Notes: a model not told the origin generated them from the letters alone. Shown: positions 17,397 through 26,530, counted from the first letter of the stretch. The stretch is 64,000 bases of DNA from Streptomyces peucetius (GCF_025854275.1 NZ_CP107567.1:2852001-2916000), one strand, 5' to 3'. Numbers and translations are program-made.

Positions 17397-18641
17397 ATGA
17401 ATAAGCGTCAGGGGTATGTGAACGTCGCTGCCCTCATGGCTACAGTTGCCCTCATATGCGGGGGAATCTACCTCGGTGTCGGTGCCGTCAAGAAGAAGCC
17501 CGAGGTCCGCACACCCCCCGCCGCCGTGCCCAAGTGGATCGGCACCTGGTCCGCGAGCCCCGTCGACGCCGCATCGGTCACGTCCGCGGTCGGCTCACCC
17601 ACCGGGCGCGGAGGGCGCTCCGTACGGAACGTGGTGCACACCAGCATCGGGGGCACGGCCGCCCGCGTCACCTTCTCCAACCTGTACGGCACCGAGCCCC
17701 TGCGGATCAGCGGCGCGTCCCTTGCCGTACGCGCGGGCGCCGGCCCCGGCGCCGTCGCGGGCAGCCTGCGCCGGATCACCTTCGGCGGGGCGTACGAGGT
17801 GACCGTCGACCCCGGCGGGCGGATGATCAGCGACCCGGTCGTGCTGCGCATCCCGTACGACGACGACCTGCTGATCTCCGTCCACACCCCGGCGCCCGGC
17901 GGGCCGGTCACCACCCACCCGTCGGCGGCCCAGACGTCCTACCTGGCGGACGGCGACGCCGCGCAGGACGAGACGGGCGCCGCGTACGCGGCTCTGACCA
18001 GTTCCTGGCACCACATCACCGCCGTCGACGTGCTGACCTCGCAGGCGCGCGGCGCGATCGTCGCCATCGGTGACTCGATCACCGACGGGGTCTCCTCGAC
18101 CCCCGGCTCCAACCAGCGGTGGCCCGACGTGCTCGCCGACCGGCTCGGCGGCCGCTACGGGGTGCTCAACCAGGGCGTCAGCGGCAACCGGCTGCTGGAG
18201 TACGGGCGCGGCCCCAGCACCCTGGAGCGCTTCGACCGCGACGTCCTGGCCCGGGCCGGCGCCCGGACCGTGATCGTCGCCATCGGCATCAACGACGTGC
18301 TGCGCGCGCCCCACGCGCCCACGGCGGACAACGTGACCGCGGGCCTCACCGAACTCGCCGACCGCGCGCACGCACGCGGCTGGCGCGTGATCGGCTCCAC
18401 CCTGGCACCGTGCGGCGGATACCCGCGGTGCACGGCGGGCGCGGAGGCGGAACGTCTGAAGATCAACAGGGCGATCCGCTCGGGGGACATCTTCGACGCG
18501 GTCGTCGACTTCGACGCGGCGCTGCGGGATCCGTATGCGCCGGGGCGGCTGAAGCCGGTGTACGACTCGGGGGATCATCTGCATCCGAGCGATGCGGGGT
18601 TTGTGCGGATGGGGCAGGCGGTGGACGTGGGGGCGCTGTAG
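17397..18641 (+). CDS. SGNH/GDSL hydrolase, membrane-anchored or secreted
   Basis: The protein is 414 aa from ATG 17397. An N-terminal hydrophobic segment (VALICGGIYLGVGAV) could be an uncleaved signal anchor. Residues 40-210 or so form a beta-rich domain typical of large streptomycete GDSL proteins. The SGNH core then shows block I AIGDSITDG (Ser nucleophile near 222), Gly in GVSGN, block III GINDV and block V DHLHPSD with the catalytic Asp/His. It should be an extracytoplasmic esterase or lipase. The substrate is unknown. It is followed immediately by the GC-rich repeat array. Confidence 0.88.
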   Translation: MNKRQGYVNVAALMATVALICGGIYLGVGAVKKKPEVRTPPAAVPKWIGTWSASPVDAASVTSAVGSPTGRGGRSVRNVVHTSIGGTAARVTFSNLYGTEPLRISGASLAVRAGAGPGAVAGSLRRITFGGAYEVTVDPGGRMISDPVVLRIPYDDDLLISVHTPAPGGPVTTHPSAAQTSYLADGDAAQDETGAAYAALTSSWHHITAVDVLTSQARGAIVAIGDSITDGVSSTPGSNQRWPDVLADRLGGRYGVLNQGVSGNRLLEYGRGPSTLERFDRDVLARAGARTVIVAIGINDVLRAPHAPTADNVTAGLTELADRAHARGWRVIGSTLAPCGGYPRCTAGAEAERLKINRAIRSGDIFDAVVDFDAALRDPYAPGRLKPVYDSGDHLHPSDAGFVRMGQAVDVGAL

Positions 18642-18650
18642 CCGGGGGGC

Positions 18651-19500
18651 GGGGCCGCTGCGCGGGGCCTCTTCCCCTCCCCGCCCCTTCCCGAAACCGG
18701 GGCTCCGCCCCGGACCCCGGGTCCGCCCTCCGGGGCGGTGTTTCGGGGCTCCGCCCCCGGGCCCCGGTGCCGCCCAGCGGGCCCGTACCGCGCTTCACGC
18801 GGCGCTCGGGGCACGACCCCGGTGCCCGCCCTGCGGACGGCGTACCGTGCTGCGCCCCAGGACCCCGGTGCGGGCCCTGCAGGCGGCGTACCGCGCTGCG
18901 CCGCCTGCGGGCCCCGTACCGCGCTTCACGCGGTGTTCGGGGCCGCGCCCCGGGACCCCGGGGCCGCCCAGCGGGCGGTGCTCGGGGCTCCGCCCCAGGC
19001 CCGTGCCCCTGCAGACGGCGTACCGCGCTGCGCCCCGGACGCCCGGTGCCGGACCCCCTGCGGGCGGCGTTCGCGGCTCCGCCCCAAGGGCCCCGGTCCG
19101 CCTGCGGGCGGTGTTCGGCGGCTCCGCCCCGGACCCCGGGCCCGGGCCCTGCAGGCGGCGTTAGCGGCTCCGCCCCGCGGCCGGTCCGCCTCCGGGCGGC
19201 GTTCGCGGCTCCGCCCCGGACGCCCGGTGCCGTGCCCTGCAGGCGGCGTTAGCGGCTCCGCCCCGCGGCCGGTCCGCCTCCGGGCGGCGTTCGCGGCTCC
19301 GCCCCGGACGCCCGGTGCCGTGCCCTGCGGGCGGCGTACCGCGCTGCGCGCGGTGGCCTCAAACGCCGGCCGGGCTGGGAATGCCGCTGCGCGGCACATC
19401 CAGTCTCGCCGCCATTGAGGCGCGGGGCTCGGGGCGGAACCCCGAGTAGACCGGCACGCTCAGCCCTGCTGGGGGTACCTCCCACGGCCGCCGGGCCGAG
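18651..19500. repeat. GC-rich intergenic repeat array between convergent genes
   Basis: About 0.85 kb composed of near-tandem variants of GGCTCCGCCCCGGACCCC and GGGCGGCGTTCGCGG. Stretches open in several frames are low-complexity and not genes. The first 70 bp or so (18651-18718) and the segment around 19350-19430 recur at 46.3-46.8 kb. It contains a perfect 88-bp tandem duplication. Confidence 0.85.
19147..19322. repeat. Perfect 88-bp tandem duplication
   Basis: Copies 19147-19234 and 19235-19322 are identical at all 88 positions. A diverged third start (from 19323) follows. Perfect identity suggests a recent event such as slippage or unequal crossing-over. Confidence 0.95.
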
Positions 19501-19521
19501 GGGAGATCGTGGCCCAGGGGC

Positions 19522-19540
19522 CCGGGGGCGGAGCCCCCGG
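19522..19540 (-). terminator. Hairpin just downstream of the DUF1707 gene
   Basis: Arms CCGGGGGC and GCCCCCGG with a 3-nt loop lie 13 bp beyond the stop of the minus-strand gene. Confidence 0.5.
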
Positions 19541-19552
19541 TGCGGGGAGGGA

Positions 19553-20254
19553 CTACGCGCCGCCCAGCTTCTTGCGCTCGTCGCCCTTCGCGAGCTTCCG
19601 CTCCCGCTCGCGCTCCGCCTTCAGCCGCTGCTTCTCCGCCCGCGTGAGCTTGCGCTCCACACCGACCCCGCCCATCAGGGCCACGCCCCTGATGATCACG
19701 CGGGGCGCTGCGGGGTCCGGGGCGGCGTCGACGCGGCCGTGTTCGTCGAAGCCGCCCATCAGGCCGATGCCCCTGACCTCCACGTTCAGGCCGGGCGGCA
19801 CGGTGACCTGGATGCCGCCCATGATCGCGACGCAGTCGATCACGGTCTCGCGGTCCTCGAAGCGGGCCTCGCGCAGGTCCAGCTCGCCGCCGCCCATCAG
19901 CGTGAACGCGGTGAACCTCCGGCCGATGGTCCAGCTCCCGAGGCGTCCGAAGCCGCCACAGCACGAGAACGCGCCCCTCGACGTGGCCGGGGCGCCGATC
20001 CGCCCGGACCAGGAGGCGCGGTCCAGCGCCGCTCCGGAAACGGGAGCGACAGTGGCGCCGGGGCCGGCCGGGGCAGGCAGGTCCCGTACCAGCGGCTCCA
20101 AGTCACCATGCGTGCGCGCCCGGTAGGCCGCGTCCAGGCGCTGGTCGAACTCCTCCATGTCGAGCCGCCCCTCGGCGACGGCGTCGCGCAGCCGTTCGGC
20201 GACCCGCTCCCGTTCGGCATCGGAGGCACGCATCTCAGGGAGTTCGCTCGTCAT
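19553..20254 (-). CDS. DUF1707 / LiaF-like C-terminal domain protein
   Basis: The protein is 233 aa. Residues about 8-60 are the DUF1707 SHOCT-like domain (MRASDAERERVAERLRDAVA, then GRLDMEEFDQRLDAAYRART). Residues about 110-205 match the cell-wall-stress LiaF/YvqF C-terminal beta-helical domain with three MGG turns (FTLMGGGELDL, CVAIMGGIQVTVP, GVALMGGVGV). The tail is highly charged (RAEKQRLKAERERERK). It has no membrane segment. It is probably an envelope-stress accessory protein, with the role inferred from the family. It lies 47 bp downstream of the ABC operon on the same strand. Confidence 0.85.
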   Translation of the reverse strand: MTSELPEMRASDAERERVAERLRDAVAEGRLDMEEFDQRLDAAYRARTHGDLEPLVRDLPAPAGPGATVAPVSGAALDRASWSGRIGAPATSRGAFSCCGGFGRLGSWTIGRRFTAFTLMGGGELDLREARFEDRETVIDCVAIMGGIQVTVPPGLNVEVRGIGLMGGFDEHGRVDAAPDPAAPRVIIRGVALMGGVGVERKLTRAEKQRLKAERERERKLAKGDERKKLGGA

Positions 20255-20301
20255 ACAGTCAGCCTAGTCAAACCGGCCCGGAATTTCGTCGGACGAGCCG
20301 G

Positions 20302-21258
20302 TCAGACCGGGCGCTCCGCGTACATCTTCGCAATCACGGCTTCGATGTCCGGCTCCCGCACCGACAGGTCCACCAGCGGATACCGTTCCGCCAGCGCCGC
20401 GACCAGCGGCGCAGCCGACGCCGAGGCGGGGAACGCCAGCCACTGCCGCGGGCCCTCCACCTTCAGCGTCCGCGCCGATTCGAGCTCGATGGGCGGCAGC
20501 TCCCGCTCCAGGTCCACCACCAGGGTGCGCTCGCTCTCGCCGACCTCGTGCAGCCCGGCGAGCGCCCCGTCGTACATGAGCCGTCCGTGGTCGATGACCA
20601 TCACGCGTTCGCACAACTGCTCGATGTCGGTCAGGTCGTGCGTGGTCAGCAGGACCGTCGTGCCGCGCTCGGCGTTCAGGTCGCGCAGGAACTCCCGGAC
20701 CTTAGCCTTGGAGATCACGTCGAGCCCGATGGTGGGCTCGTCGAGGTACAGCACTTCGGGATTGTGGAGGAGGGCGGCCGCGATGTCGCCCCGCATCCGC
20801 TGCCCCAGGGACAGCTGACGCACCGGCACGTCCAACAGCGCCGCCAGGTCGAGCAGTTCGACGCAGCGGTCCATGTTCTGCCGGAACACCGCATCGGGGA
20901 TGCGGTACATGCGGTGCATCAGCCGGTACGAGTCGCGCAGCGGCAGGTCCCACCAGAGTGTGGTGCGCTGCCCGAAGACGACGCCGATGCGCTGTGCGAG
21001 CCGTGTCCGCTCCTTCGACGGGTCGATGCCCGCGACCCGGAGCCAGCCGCCGCTGGGAGTGAGGATGCCGGTGAGCATCTTGATGGTGGTGGACTTGCCG
21101 GCGCCGTTCGGGCCGATGTAGCCGACCATCTGGCCGCGGGGGACGGTGAAGCTGATCCCGTCCACGGCCCGCACCTGGTGCTTCTCCCTGCGCAGCCGGC
21201 CCACCTTGCGCCGTACGTCGAAGACCTTCTCCACGCCGTCGAGTTCGATGAAATCCAC
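20302..21258 (-). CDS. ABC transporter ATP-binding protein (COG4586 type)
   Basis: The protein is 318 aa from a GTG start. Walker A is GPNGAGKST (about residues 49-57), the signature motif is LSLGQRMRGD, Walker B is LYLDEPTIGLD and the H-loop is TTHDL. The N-terminal insertion RRKVGRLRREKHQVRAV before the first strand and the C-terminal extension are typical of the COG4586 exporters whose permeases are the two next genes. It should energise an ABC-2 exporter of unknown substrate. It is the third gene of a minus-strand operon with both permeases upstream. Confidence 0.9.
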   Translation of the reverse strand: MDFIELDGVEKVFDVRRKVGRLRREKHQVRAVDGISFTVPRGQMVGYIGPNGAGKSTTIKMLTGILTPSGGWLRVAGIDPSKERTRLAQRIGVVFGQRTTLWWDLPLRDSYRLMHRMYRIPDAVFRQNMDRCVELLDLAALLDVPVRQLSLGQRMRGDIAAALLHNPEVLYLDEPTIGLDVISKAKVREFLRDLNAERGTTVLLTTHDLTDIEQLCERVMVIDHGRLMYDGALAGLHEVGESERTLVVDLERELPPIELESARTLKVEGPRQWLAFPASASAAPLVAALAERYPLVDLSVREPDIEAVIAKMYAERPV

Positions 21259-21271
21259 TGTGTCCTCTGCC

Positions 21272-22075
21272 TCAGTTTCCGGTGCTGCGGTACGAACGGA
21301 GACCGGTCCGCCAGGCCAGTGCGGCGAGCCCGAGACAGCCGGCGGCGACGACGGGCGGCAGCAGCGCGAACCAGCCGGGCAGGCCGATGGGGTTCTCGCG
21401 GCCGAGCACGTACAGCGACGGCACCCAGTTGACGAAGGCCAGCGGCACGACGAACGTCACGCCGCGGACCAGGTCCTTGGCGAAAATCGACGGCGGGTAC
21501 TGGAGCAGGGTGTTCCCGCCGTACGTGAAGGAGCTCTGCACCTCGGCGGCGTCCTGTGCGAAGAACTGGAACGCCGCGCCCGCCACGAACACCGACGCGA
21601 AGATCGCACCGCCGCAGAGCAGCATCAGCGGCATCATCGCCACCTTCCCCGCCGTCCATTCGATGTCGAGGGTCACCAGCGCGTACGTGAGCACCAGCAG
21701 GCCCTGTGTGATCCGCCCGAGGCGGCGCAGCGCGAACCGGTCCGCGGCGACCTGCGCGAGCACCGGCACCGGCCGTACGAGGAGGGTGTCGAGCGTCCCG
21801 TCCCGTATGCGGCGCCCCAGCCGGTCCATCGATCCCATCACCAGGTCGGCGAGGCCGAAGGCGGTACTGGTGGTCCCGTACAGGAACGCGATCTCGGGCA
21901 GCGTGTAGCCGCCCAGCGCATCGACGTGCGAGAACATCAGCAGGATCGCGACGAAGTCGAAACCGGTGGCGGCGAAGTTCCCGAAGGTCGTCATCGCGAA
22001 CGACGCCCGGTACGCCATCGTGGAACGCACCCACATCGCGACGATCAGCCCGTACGCCCGCAGCGCGTCAGCCAC
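21272..22075 (-). CDS. ABC-2 family permease (COG3694 type)
   Basis: The protein is 267 aa. GTG 22075 is chosen because it overlaps the upstream permease stop by 8 bp and gives the usual N-terminus ADALRAYGLIVAMWVRSTMAYRASF. It has six hydrophobic segments and the conserved GSMDRLGRRIRDGTLDTLLVRPVP loop. It should form the membrane channel with the other permease and the ATPase at 20302. Confidence 0.85.
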   Translation of the reverse strand: MADALRAYGLIVAMWVRSTMAYRASFAMTTFGNFAATGFDFVAILLMFSHVDALGGYTLPEIAFLYGTTSTAFGLADLVMGSMDRLGRRIRDGTLDTLLVRPVPVLAQVAADRFALRRLGRITQGLLVLTYALVTLDIEWTAGKVAMMPLMLLCGGAIFASVFVAGAAFQFFAQDAAEVQSSFTYGGNTLLQYPPSIFAKDLVRGVTFVVPLAFVNWVPSLYVLGRENPIGLPGWFALLPPVVAAGCLGLAALAWRTGLRSYRSTGN

Positions 22076-22868
22076 CCTGGACCACCACCCTGCGGGTCGC
22101 CACCGACTGCAGCATCCGCCCGGCGGCCAGCAGCGCCAGCGCCCAGCCGCCCTGGAAGGCGTACGCCTTGACCAGGCCCCAGCCCGTGTACGTGCCGAGG
22201 AACACATCGGCGGGGACCTGCAGCAGCGACGACCACGGCAGGGCCCTCGCCACCTCGCCGAGCAGCCCGGGGAAGAGATTCAGCGGCAGCAGCAGCCCCG
22301 AGAAGAACATGCCGGCCAGCCAGCACATCTGCATCACCCCGGCGCCGTCCATCAGCCAGAACGCCGACAGCGCCACCAGGAACCGCACCGCGAAGCTCAC
22401 CACCACGCCCAGTGCCACCGCCATCAGGAAGGCCAGCCACGTCAACGGCGAGGCGGGCAGCGCCAGATCGAAGGCCATCGCGCCGAGCACCATGGGCACG
22501 ATGCCCCGCCCCAGCAGGTGGAAGGCGGCCCGGCCCAGGTCGCCCGCCAGCCACCACAGTTGGAGGTCGGCCGGGCGGTAGAGGTCGATGGCGATGTCAC
22601 CGGTGCGGATGCGCTCGATCAGCTCGTCCTCGAAACCGCCGCCCATCATGGCGCAGGTCATGAGCAGTGCCTGGCCCAGCCACACATAGGTGAGCGCCTG
22701 GGACTGGTCGTATCCGCCGAGCTGCGGACGTTCGTCCCACAGTGCGATATAGGTGTACGCCAGGATGAAGCCGAAGACGGTGTTGGTGAACACCCCCGCC
22801 GCCGTCGCCACCCGGTACGTCGCGTAGCGCCGGAACCCACCCGCCGCGACGACCGCATAGAGCCGCAC
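22068..22868 (-). CDS. ABC-2 family permease (COG4587 type)
   Basis: The protein is 266 aa. GTG 22868 is the only good start: a GGGGAGGGGAG tract lies about 5 nt upstream on the minus strand. Six hydrophobic segments. The family loop ERIRTGDIAIDLYRPADLQ is present, as is a long FFSGLLLPLNLFPG helix near the C-terminus. It is the first gene of the three-gene exporter operon and divergent from the penicillin-binding protein gene. Confidence 0.85.
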   Translation of the reverse strand: MRLYAVVAAGGFRRYATYRVATAAGVFTNTVFGFILAYTYIALWDERPQLGGYDQSQALTYVWLGQALLMTCAMMGGGFEDELIERIRTGDIAIDLYRPADLQLWWLAGDLGRAAFHLLGRGIVPMVLGAMAFDLALPASPLTWLAFLMAVALGVVVSFAVRFLVALSAFWLMDGAGVMQMCWLAGMFFSGLLLPLNLFPGLLGEVARALPWSSLLQVPADVFLGTYTGWGLVKAYAFQGGWALALLAAGRMLQSVATRRVVVQGG

Positions 22869-23009
22869 GACAACTCCCCTCCCCGCGACCGTTCCCGGCA
22901 CCAAAGCGCACGACCCTAGCCCACCGCGACTGGCCACCGCGAGGGGATTTCCGGTGCCGGAAGCGCCCGAATACGGGGGATAACGGGATGAAAAGTGCAG
23001 TATGTGTTC

Positions 23010-25640
23010 ATGAGCGACGAGCCGCAGCAGCAGGGCTGGACACCCCGGGACGCGACGGCAGCCGGCCCGTCCGACAAGGACGAGAAGAAGAAGGACAGGA
23101 AGAGAGACAAGGGCAAGGCCCCTGATACGGACACAGGCACGGCCCCGGGCGCAAACCCGGGCGCCGTCATGGACGCCGACATGGGCGCAGGCAAGGGGGG
23201 CCAGGAACCCGAGGCCGGCACGGACCCCGACGCCGACCAGGACCCCGGCACGAACGCGGACCCCGGCACGGACGCCGACGCCGCCGACAGCCCCGACCCC
23301 GACGACCCCGACGACTCCTCAGACGGCCCCGGCGCCGCCGAAGGCACCGTCGGGTCCGTCGGGACCACGGCCGTCGCGAGGAAGACCCGCACCCGCCGCC
23401 CCCGGCGCACCGGCTGGCGCCGCGCCGTCCCCACCTGGCGTGTCACGCTCGGCAGCCTGCTCGTCGCATCGCTGCTCGTCATCGGCGGGCTCGTCACCGG
23501 CTACCTGCTCGTCGACATCCCGCCCGCCAACGCCGCCGCCACCGCCCAGACCAACGTCTACCTCTACGCGGACGGCACCCACATCGCCCGCGACGGCGAC
23601 ATCAACCGCGAGAACGTCTCCCTCGACAAGATCCCGCTCACCGTCCAGCATGCCGTACTCGCCGCGGAGGACCGCGACTTCTACAGCGAACCCGCCATCG
23701 ATCCCCAGGCGATGGTCCGCGCCGCCTGGAACACCGTCACCGGCAAGGGCAAGCAGTCCGGCTCCACCATCACCCAGCAGTACGTCAAGAACTACTACCT
23801 CGGCCAGGAACAGACCGTCACCCGCAAGGTGAAGGAGTTCTTCATCGCCATCAAGCTCGGCCGCAACCAGAGCAAGAGCGAAATCCTCGAGGGCTACCTC
23901 AACACCAGCTACTTCGGCCGCAACGCCTACGGCATCCAGGCCGCCGCCCACGCCTACTACGGCAAGGACGTCGAGGACCTCGACGTCGCCGAAGGGGCCT
24001 ACCTCGCCGGACTCCTCAACGCGCCCAACGCCTACGACGTCGCCACCCACCCCGAGAAGAAAAGGGCGGCGCTCGCCCGCTGGAACTACGTGCTCGGCGG
24101 CATGGTGAAGGAGAACTGGCTCAGCCGCGAGGAGCGGGACGCCCTGACATTCCCCATGCCCCGTCAGGCGAAGCCCTCCAGCGGCCTGTCCGGGCAGGGC
24201 GGCTACATCGTGCAGGCCGTCAAGGACCACCTCGACGCCCGCGGCATCCTCGACGAGCAGACCCTCGCCACCGGCGGCCACCGCATCACCACCACACTCC
24301 AGCGCCCCAGACAGGACGCGCTCGTCGCCGCCGTCGACGACCGGGTGATGTCCAAGCTCGACAGCGAACGCGAGGCCGACCGCGACGTCCGCGTCGGCGG
24401 CGTCTCCATCGAACCGGACACCGGCAAGGTCGTCGCCATGTACGGCGGCATCGACTACACCAAGCAGTACGTCAACAACGCCACCCGGCGCGACTACCAG
24501 GTCGGCTCCACCTTCAAGCCGTTCGTCTTCGCCTCCGCCGTCGAGAACCACTCCCTCACCCAGGAACGGCGGCCCATCTCCCCCAACGCCATCTACGTCG
24601 GCGACAGCAAACGCCCCGTCCAGGGCTGGGACGGCCCCCGCTACGCCCCCGAGAACGAGGACGACGTCTCGTACGGCCCCATCACCGTCCGCGAGGCCGC
24701 CGACAACTCCGTCAACGCCGTCTTCGCACAGATGGCCGTCGACGTCGGCCCCGCCCGCGTCATGCACACCGCCATCGCCCTCGGCCTGCCCAGCACCACC
24801 CCCGACCTGAGCCCCTCCCCGTCCATCGCACTCGGCCCGGCCACCGCCAGCGTCCTCGACATGACCGGCGCGTACGCCAGCCTCGCCAACCACGGCAAGC
24901 ACACCCCGTACACACTCGTCGAGGAGATCAGCAAGAACGGCGTCGACATCGCGCTCCCCGAGCGCCGCACCGTGCAGGCCGTCAGCCGCGAGGCCGCCGA
25001 CACCACCACCTACATCCTGCGCGGCGTCGTCGACGGCGGCACCGGCTCCGCCGCCCAGTCCGCCGGCCGGCCCGCCGCAGGCAAGACCGGCACCGCGGAG
25101 GAGGACCGGGCCGCCTGGTTCGCCGGCTACACCCCGTCACTCGCCACCGTCGTCGCCGTCATGGGACAGAACCCGAAGACCGGCACCCAGACATCGCTGT
25201 ACGGGGCGCTCGGCATGCCACGCATCAACGGCGGCGGCGCACCCGCCGAGATCTGGGGGCAGTACACCGCCGCCGCCCTCGAAGGCTCCGAGGTCCGGGA
25301 CTTCGAACTGCAGCTCGCGCCCGGCGCGGACGACCCGCCGCCCGAGCGGCGCGACCCCGACGACCGGGGCGACTCGGGCGACCCCGAGGACGTCTTCCGG
25401 CCCCGCAACCCGGACGAGCAGGCCGGCGAAGGCCGCGACAGCGGCCCGTACGGCTCCGGCGGCGGACTGCCCGGCACCAGCCGGCCCCCCGGCGCTCCCG
25501 GGACATCCCCCGGACGGCCGGCCGGCGACGGCACACCGGCCGGACCCGGCACCGGCGGGGCCCTGCCCACGGCCGCACTCCCGCCGGCGGCACCATCCGC
25601 ACCGGCGGAGCCCGCCAGGCCGGCCGGCCGGACTCAGTGA
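23010..25640 (+). CDS. Class A penicillin-binding protein (transglycosylase/transpeptidase)
   Basis: The protein is 876 aa. The N-terminal cytoplasmic tail (about 140 residues) is very acidic with repeated DPGTD/DAD motifs. A single membrane helix follows near 148-170. The GT51 domain shows AEDRDFYSEPAIDPQA (about 219-234) and GSTITQQYVKNYYLG (about 251-265). The transpeptidase domain has SxxK as STFK (about 500), SxN as SVN (about 567) and KTGTAE (about 692). It polymerises and cross-links peptidoglycan on the outer face of the membrane. The last 110 residues are Pro/Gly/Ala-rich. The 3' end overlaps the convergent exporter gene by 7 bp. Confidence 0.93.
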   Translation: MSDEPQQQGWTPRDATAAGPSDKDEKKKDRKRDKGKAPDTDTGTAPGANPGAVMDADMGAGKGGQEPEAGTDPDADQDPGTNADPGTDADAADSPDPDDPDDSSDGPGAAEGTVGSVGTTAVARKTRTRRPRRTGWRRAVPTWRVTLGSLLVASLLVIGGLVTGYLLVDIPPANAAATAQTNVYLYADGTHIARDGDINRENVSLDKIPLTVQHAVLAAEDRDFYSEPAIDPQAMVRAAWNTVTGKGKQSGSTITQQYVKNYYLGQEQTVTRKVKEFFIAIKLGRNQSKSEILEGYLNTSYFGRNAYGIQAAAHAYYGKDVEDLDVAEGAYLAGLLNAPNAYDVATHPEKKRAALARWNYVLGGMVKENWLSREERDALTFPMPRQAKPSSGLSGQGGYIVQAVKDHLDARGILDEQTLATGGHRITTTLQRPRQDALVAAVDDRVMSKLDSEREADRDVRVGGVSIEPDTGKVVAMYGGIDYTKQYVNNATRRDYQVGSTFKPFVFASAVENHSLTQERRPISPNAIYVGDSKRPVQGWDGPRYAPENEDDVSYGPITVREAADNSVNAVFAQMAVDVGPARVMHTAIALGLPSTTPDLSPSPSIALGPATASVLDMTGAYASLANHGKHTPYTLVEEISKNGVDIALPERRTVQAVSREAADTTTYILRGVVDGGTGSAAQSAGRPAAGKTGTAEEDRAAWFAGYTPSLATVVAVMGQNPKTGTQTSLYGALGMPRINGGGAPAEIWGQYTAAALEGSEVRDFELQLAPGADDPPPERRDPDDRGDSGDPEDVFRPRNPDEQAGEGRDSGPYGSGGGLPGTSRPPGAPGTSPGRPAGDGTPAGPGTGGALPTAALPPAAPSAPAEPARPAGRTQ

Positions 25641-25954
25641 CCCGACGTCGCCTTCAGACCGACCACCGCGACCAGCAACAGACACACGAAGAAGATCCGG
25701 GCGGCGGTCACCGGCTCGTTCAGCACCAGCATGCCGACCACGGCCGCACCCGCCGCCCCGATACCGACCCACACCCCGTACGCCGTACCGATCGGCAGGG
25801 ACTTCGCCGCGTACGACAGCAGCAGCATGCTCGCGACGATCCCGGCACCCGTGAACACGCTCGGCCACAGCCGGGTGAACCCCTCGGTGAACTTCATCCC
25901 GATCGACCAGCCCACCTCGAGCAGACCGGCGACAACCAGCAGGACCCAGGCCAT
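25634..25954 (-). CDS. gdx: SMR-family guanidinium exporter Gdx (SugE)
   Basis: The protein is 106 aa with four membrane helices. The first helix reads WVLLVVAGLLEVGWSIGMKF, with the essential Glu and the GWSIGMK signature that separates Gdx (guanidinium/H+ antiport) from EmrE-type drug exporters. ATG 25954 has GGAGG 7 nt upstream. The leader carries a guanidine-III riboswitch (25997-26038), so guanidine should switch the gene on. Dual-topology homodimers are the rule in this family. Confidence 0.92.
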   Translation of the reverse strand: MAWVLLVVAGLLEVGWSIGMKFTEGFTRLWPSVFTGAGIVASMLLLSYAAKSLPIGTAYGVWVGIGAAGAAVVGMLVLNEPVTAARIFFVCLLLVAVVGLKATSGH

Positions 25955-25996
25955 GACGGCACCTCCGACACGCGGAACAACGCGAACGACTACGGG

Positions 25997-26038
25997 GGCG
26001 TCGTCTTTTCCTGCCCGGTACGGCGCGTCTCGTCGGGG
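25997..26038 (-). ncRNA. Guanidine-III riboswitch (ykkC-III)
   Basis: Read on the minus strand, the 42 nt contain CGACGAGACGCGCCGTACC and GGGCAGGAAAAGACGACGCC. I compare this with the ykkC-III consensus as I remember it (GGACGAGGUGCGCCGUACC followed by CAGGACAAGACGGCGC). Order and spacing match. It ends 42 nt before the gdx start and close to its ribosome site, which fits translational control by a pseudoknot. Confidence 0.85.
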
Positions 26039-26118
26039 TCCTGCCAACGTAGCAAGCCACCCGCCCACCGGGCAGCACAAAGGGCCGGTGACCTCGGCCA
26101 CCAGCCCTTCCGCCACTG

Positions 26119-26487
26119 CTACAGATACAGCCCCGTGGAGTCCTCCGACTCCTGGAAACGGTCCGCCGCCACCGCGTGCAGATCCCGCTCCCGCATCAGC
26201 ACGTACGCCACGCCCCGCACCTCGACCTCGGCCCGGTCCTCCGGGTCGTACAGCACCCGGTCCCCCGGCTCCACCGTCCGCACGCTCTGCCCGACCGCGA
26301 CCACCTCGGCCCAGGCCAGACGCCGGCCCACCGCCGCGGTCGCCGGGATCACGATGCCCCCGCTGGAACGCCGCTCGCCCTCCGGAATATCGGTCCTCAC
26401 CAGGACCCGGTCGTGCAGCATCCGGATGGGCAGCTTGTCGTGCTGGGGGCCGTGCTGGGGGCTGTGCTCATGGCTGTTGGCGCTCAC
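26119..26487 (-). CDS. GroES-like (Cpn10 family) protein
   Basis: The protein is 122 aa from GTG 26487. After a His/Gln-rich N-terminus comes a Cpn10 fold: MLHDRVLVRTDIPEGERRSSGGIVIP (split about 23-48), then AEVVAVGQSVRTVEPGDRVLYDP. The mobile loop RRSSGGIVIP, which docks on GroEL, is present. No groEL is next to it, so it is not the standard groES-groEL1 operon copy and may be a divergent paralogue. Its role is unknown. Confidence 0.75.
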   Translation of the reverse strand: MSANSHEHSPQHGPQHDKLPIRMLHDRVLVRTDIPEGERRSSGGIVIPATAAVGRRLAWAEVVAVGQSVRTVEPGDRVLYDPEDRAEVEVRGVAYVLMRERDLHAVAADRFQESEDSTGLYL

Positions 26488-26530
26488 ACGACGAACCTAC
26501 CTGCCCGAGCGCCTCCCGTACGCCGCAGGG

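Noticed and set aside
18592..19485. Several open frames in the GC-rich array
   Set aside because: Low-complexity Arg/Pro/Ala products that follow the repeat unit. They lack starts with ribosome sites and are open in many frames.
18651..19500. CRISPR array
   Set aside because: Repeats are irregular, GC-rich and without unique spacers of constant size. No cas genes are in the window.
23319..24902. A long minus-strand open frame opposite the penicillin-binding protein
   Set aside because: The Val/Gly-rich product has no motif and the opposite strand shows GT51 and transpeptidase motifs.
26119..26487. The main groES gene
   Set aside because: No groEL follows, and the sequence is divergent with a His/Gln-rich extension. 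It is kept as GroES-like only.
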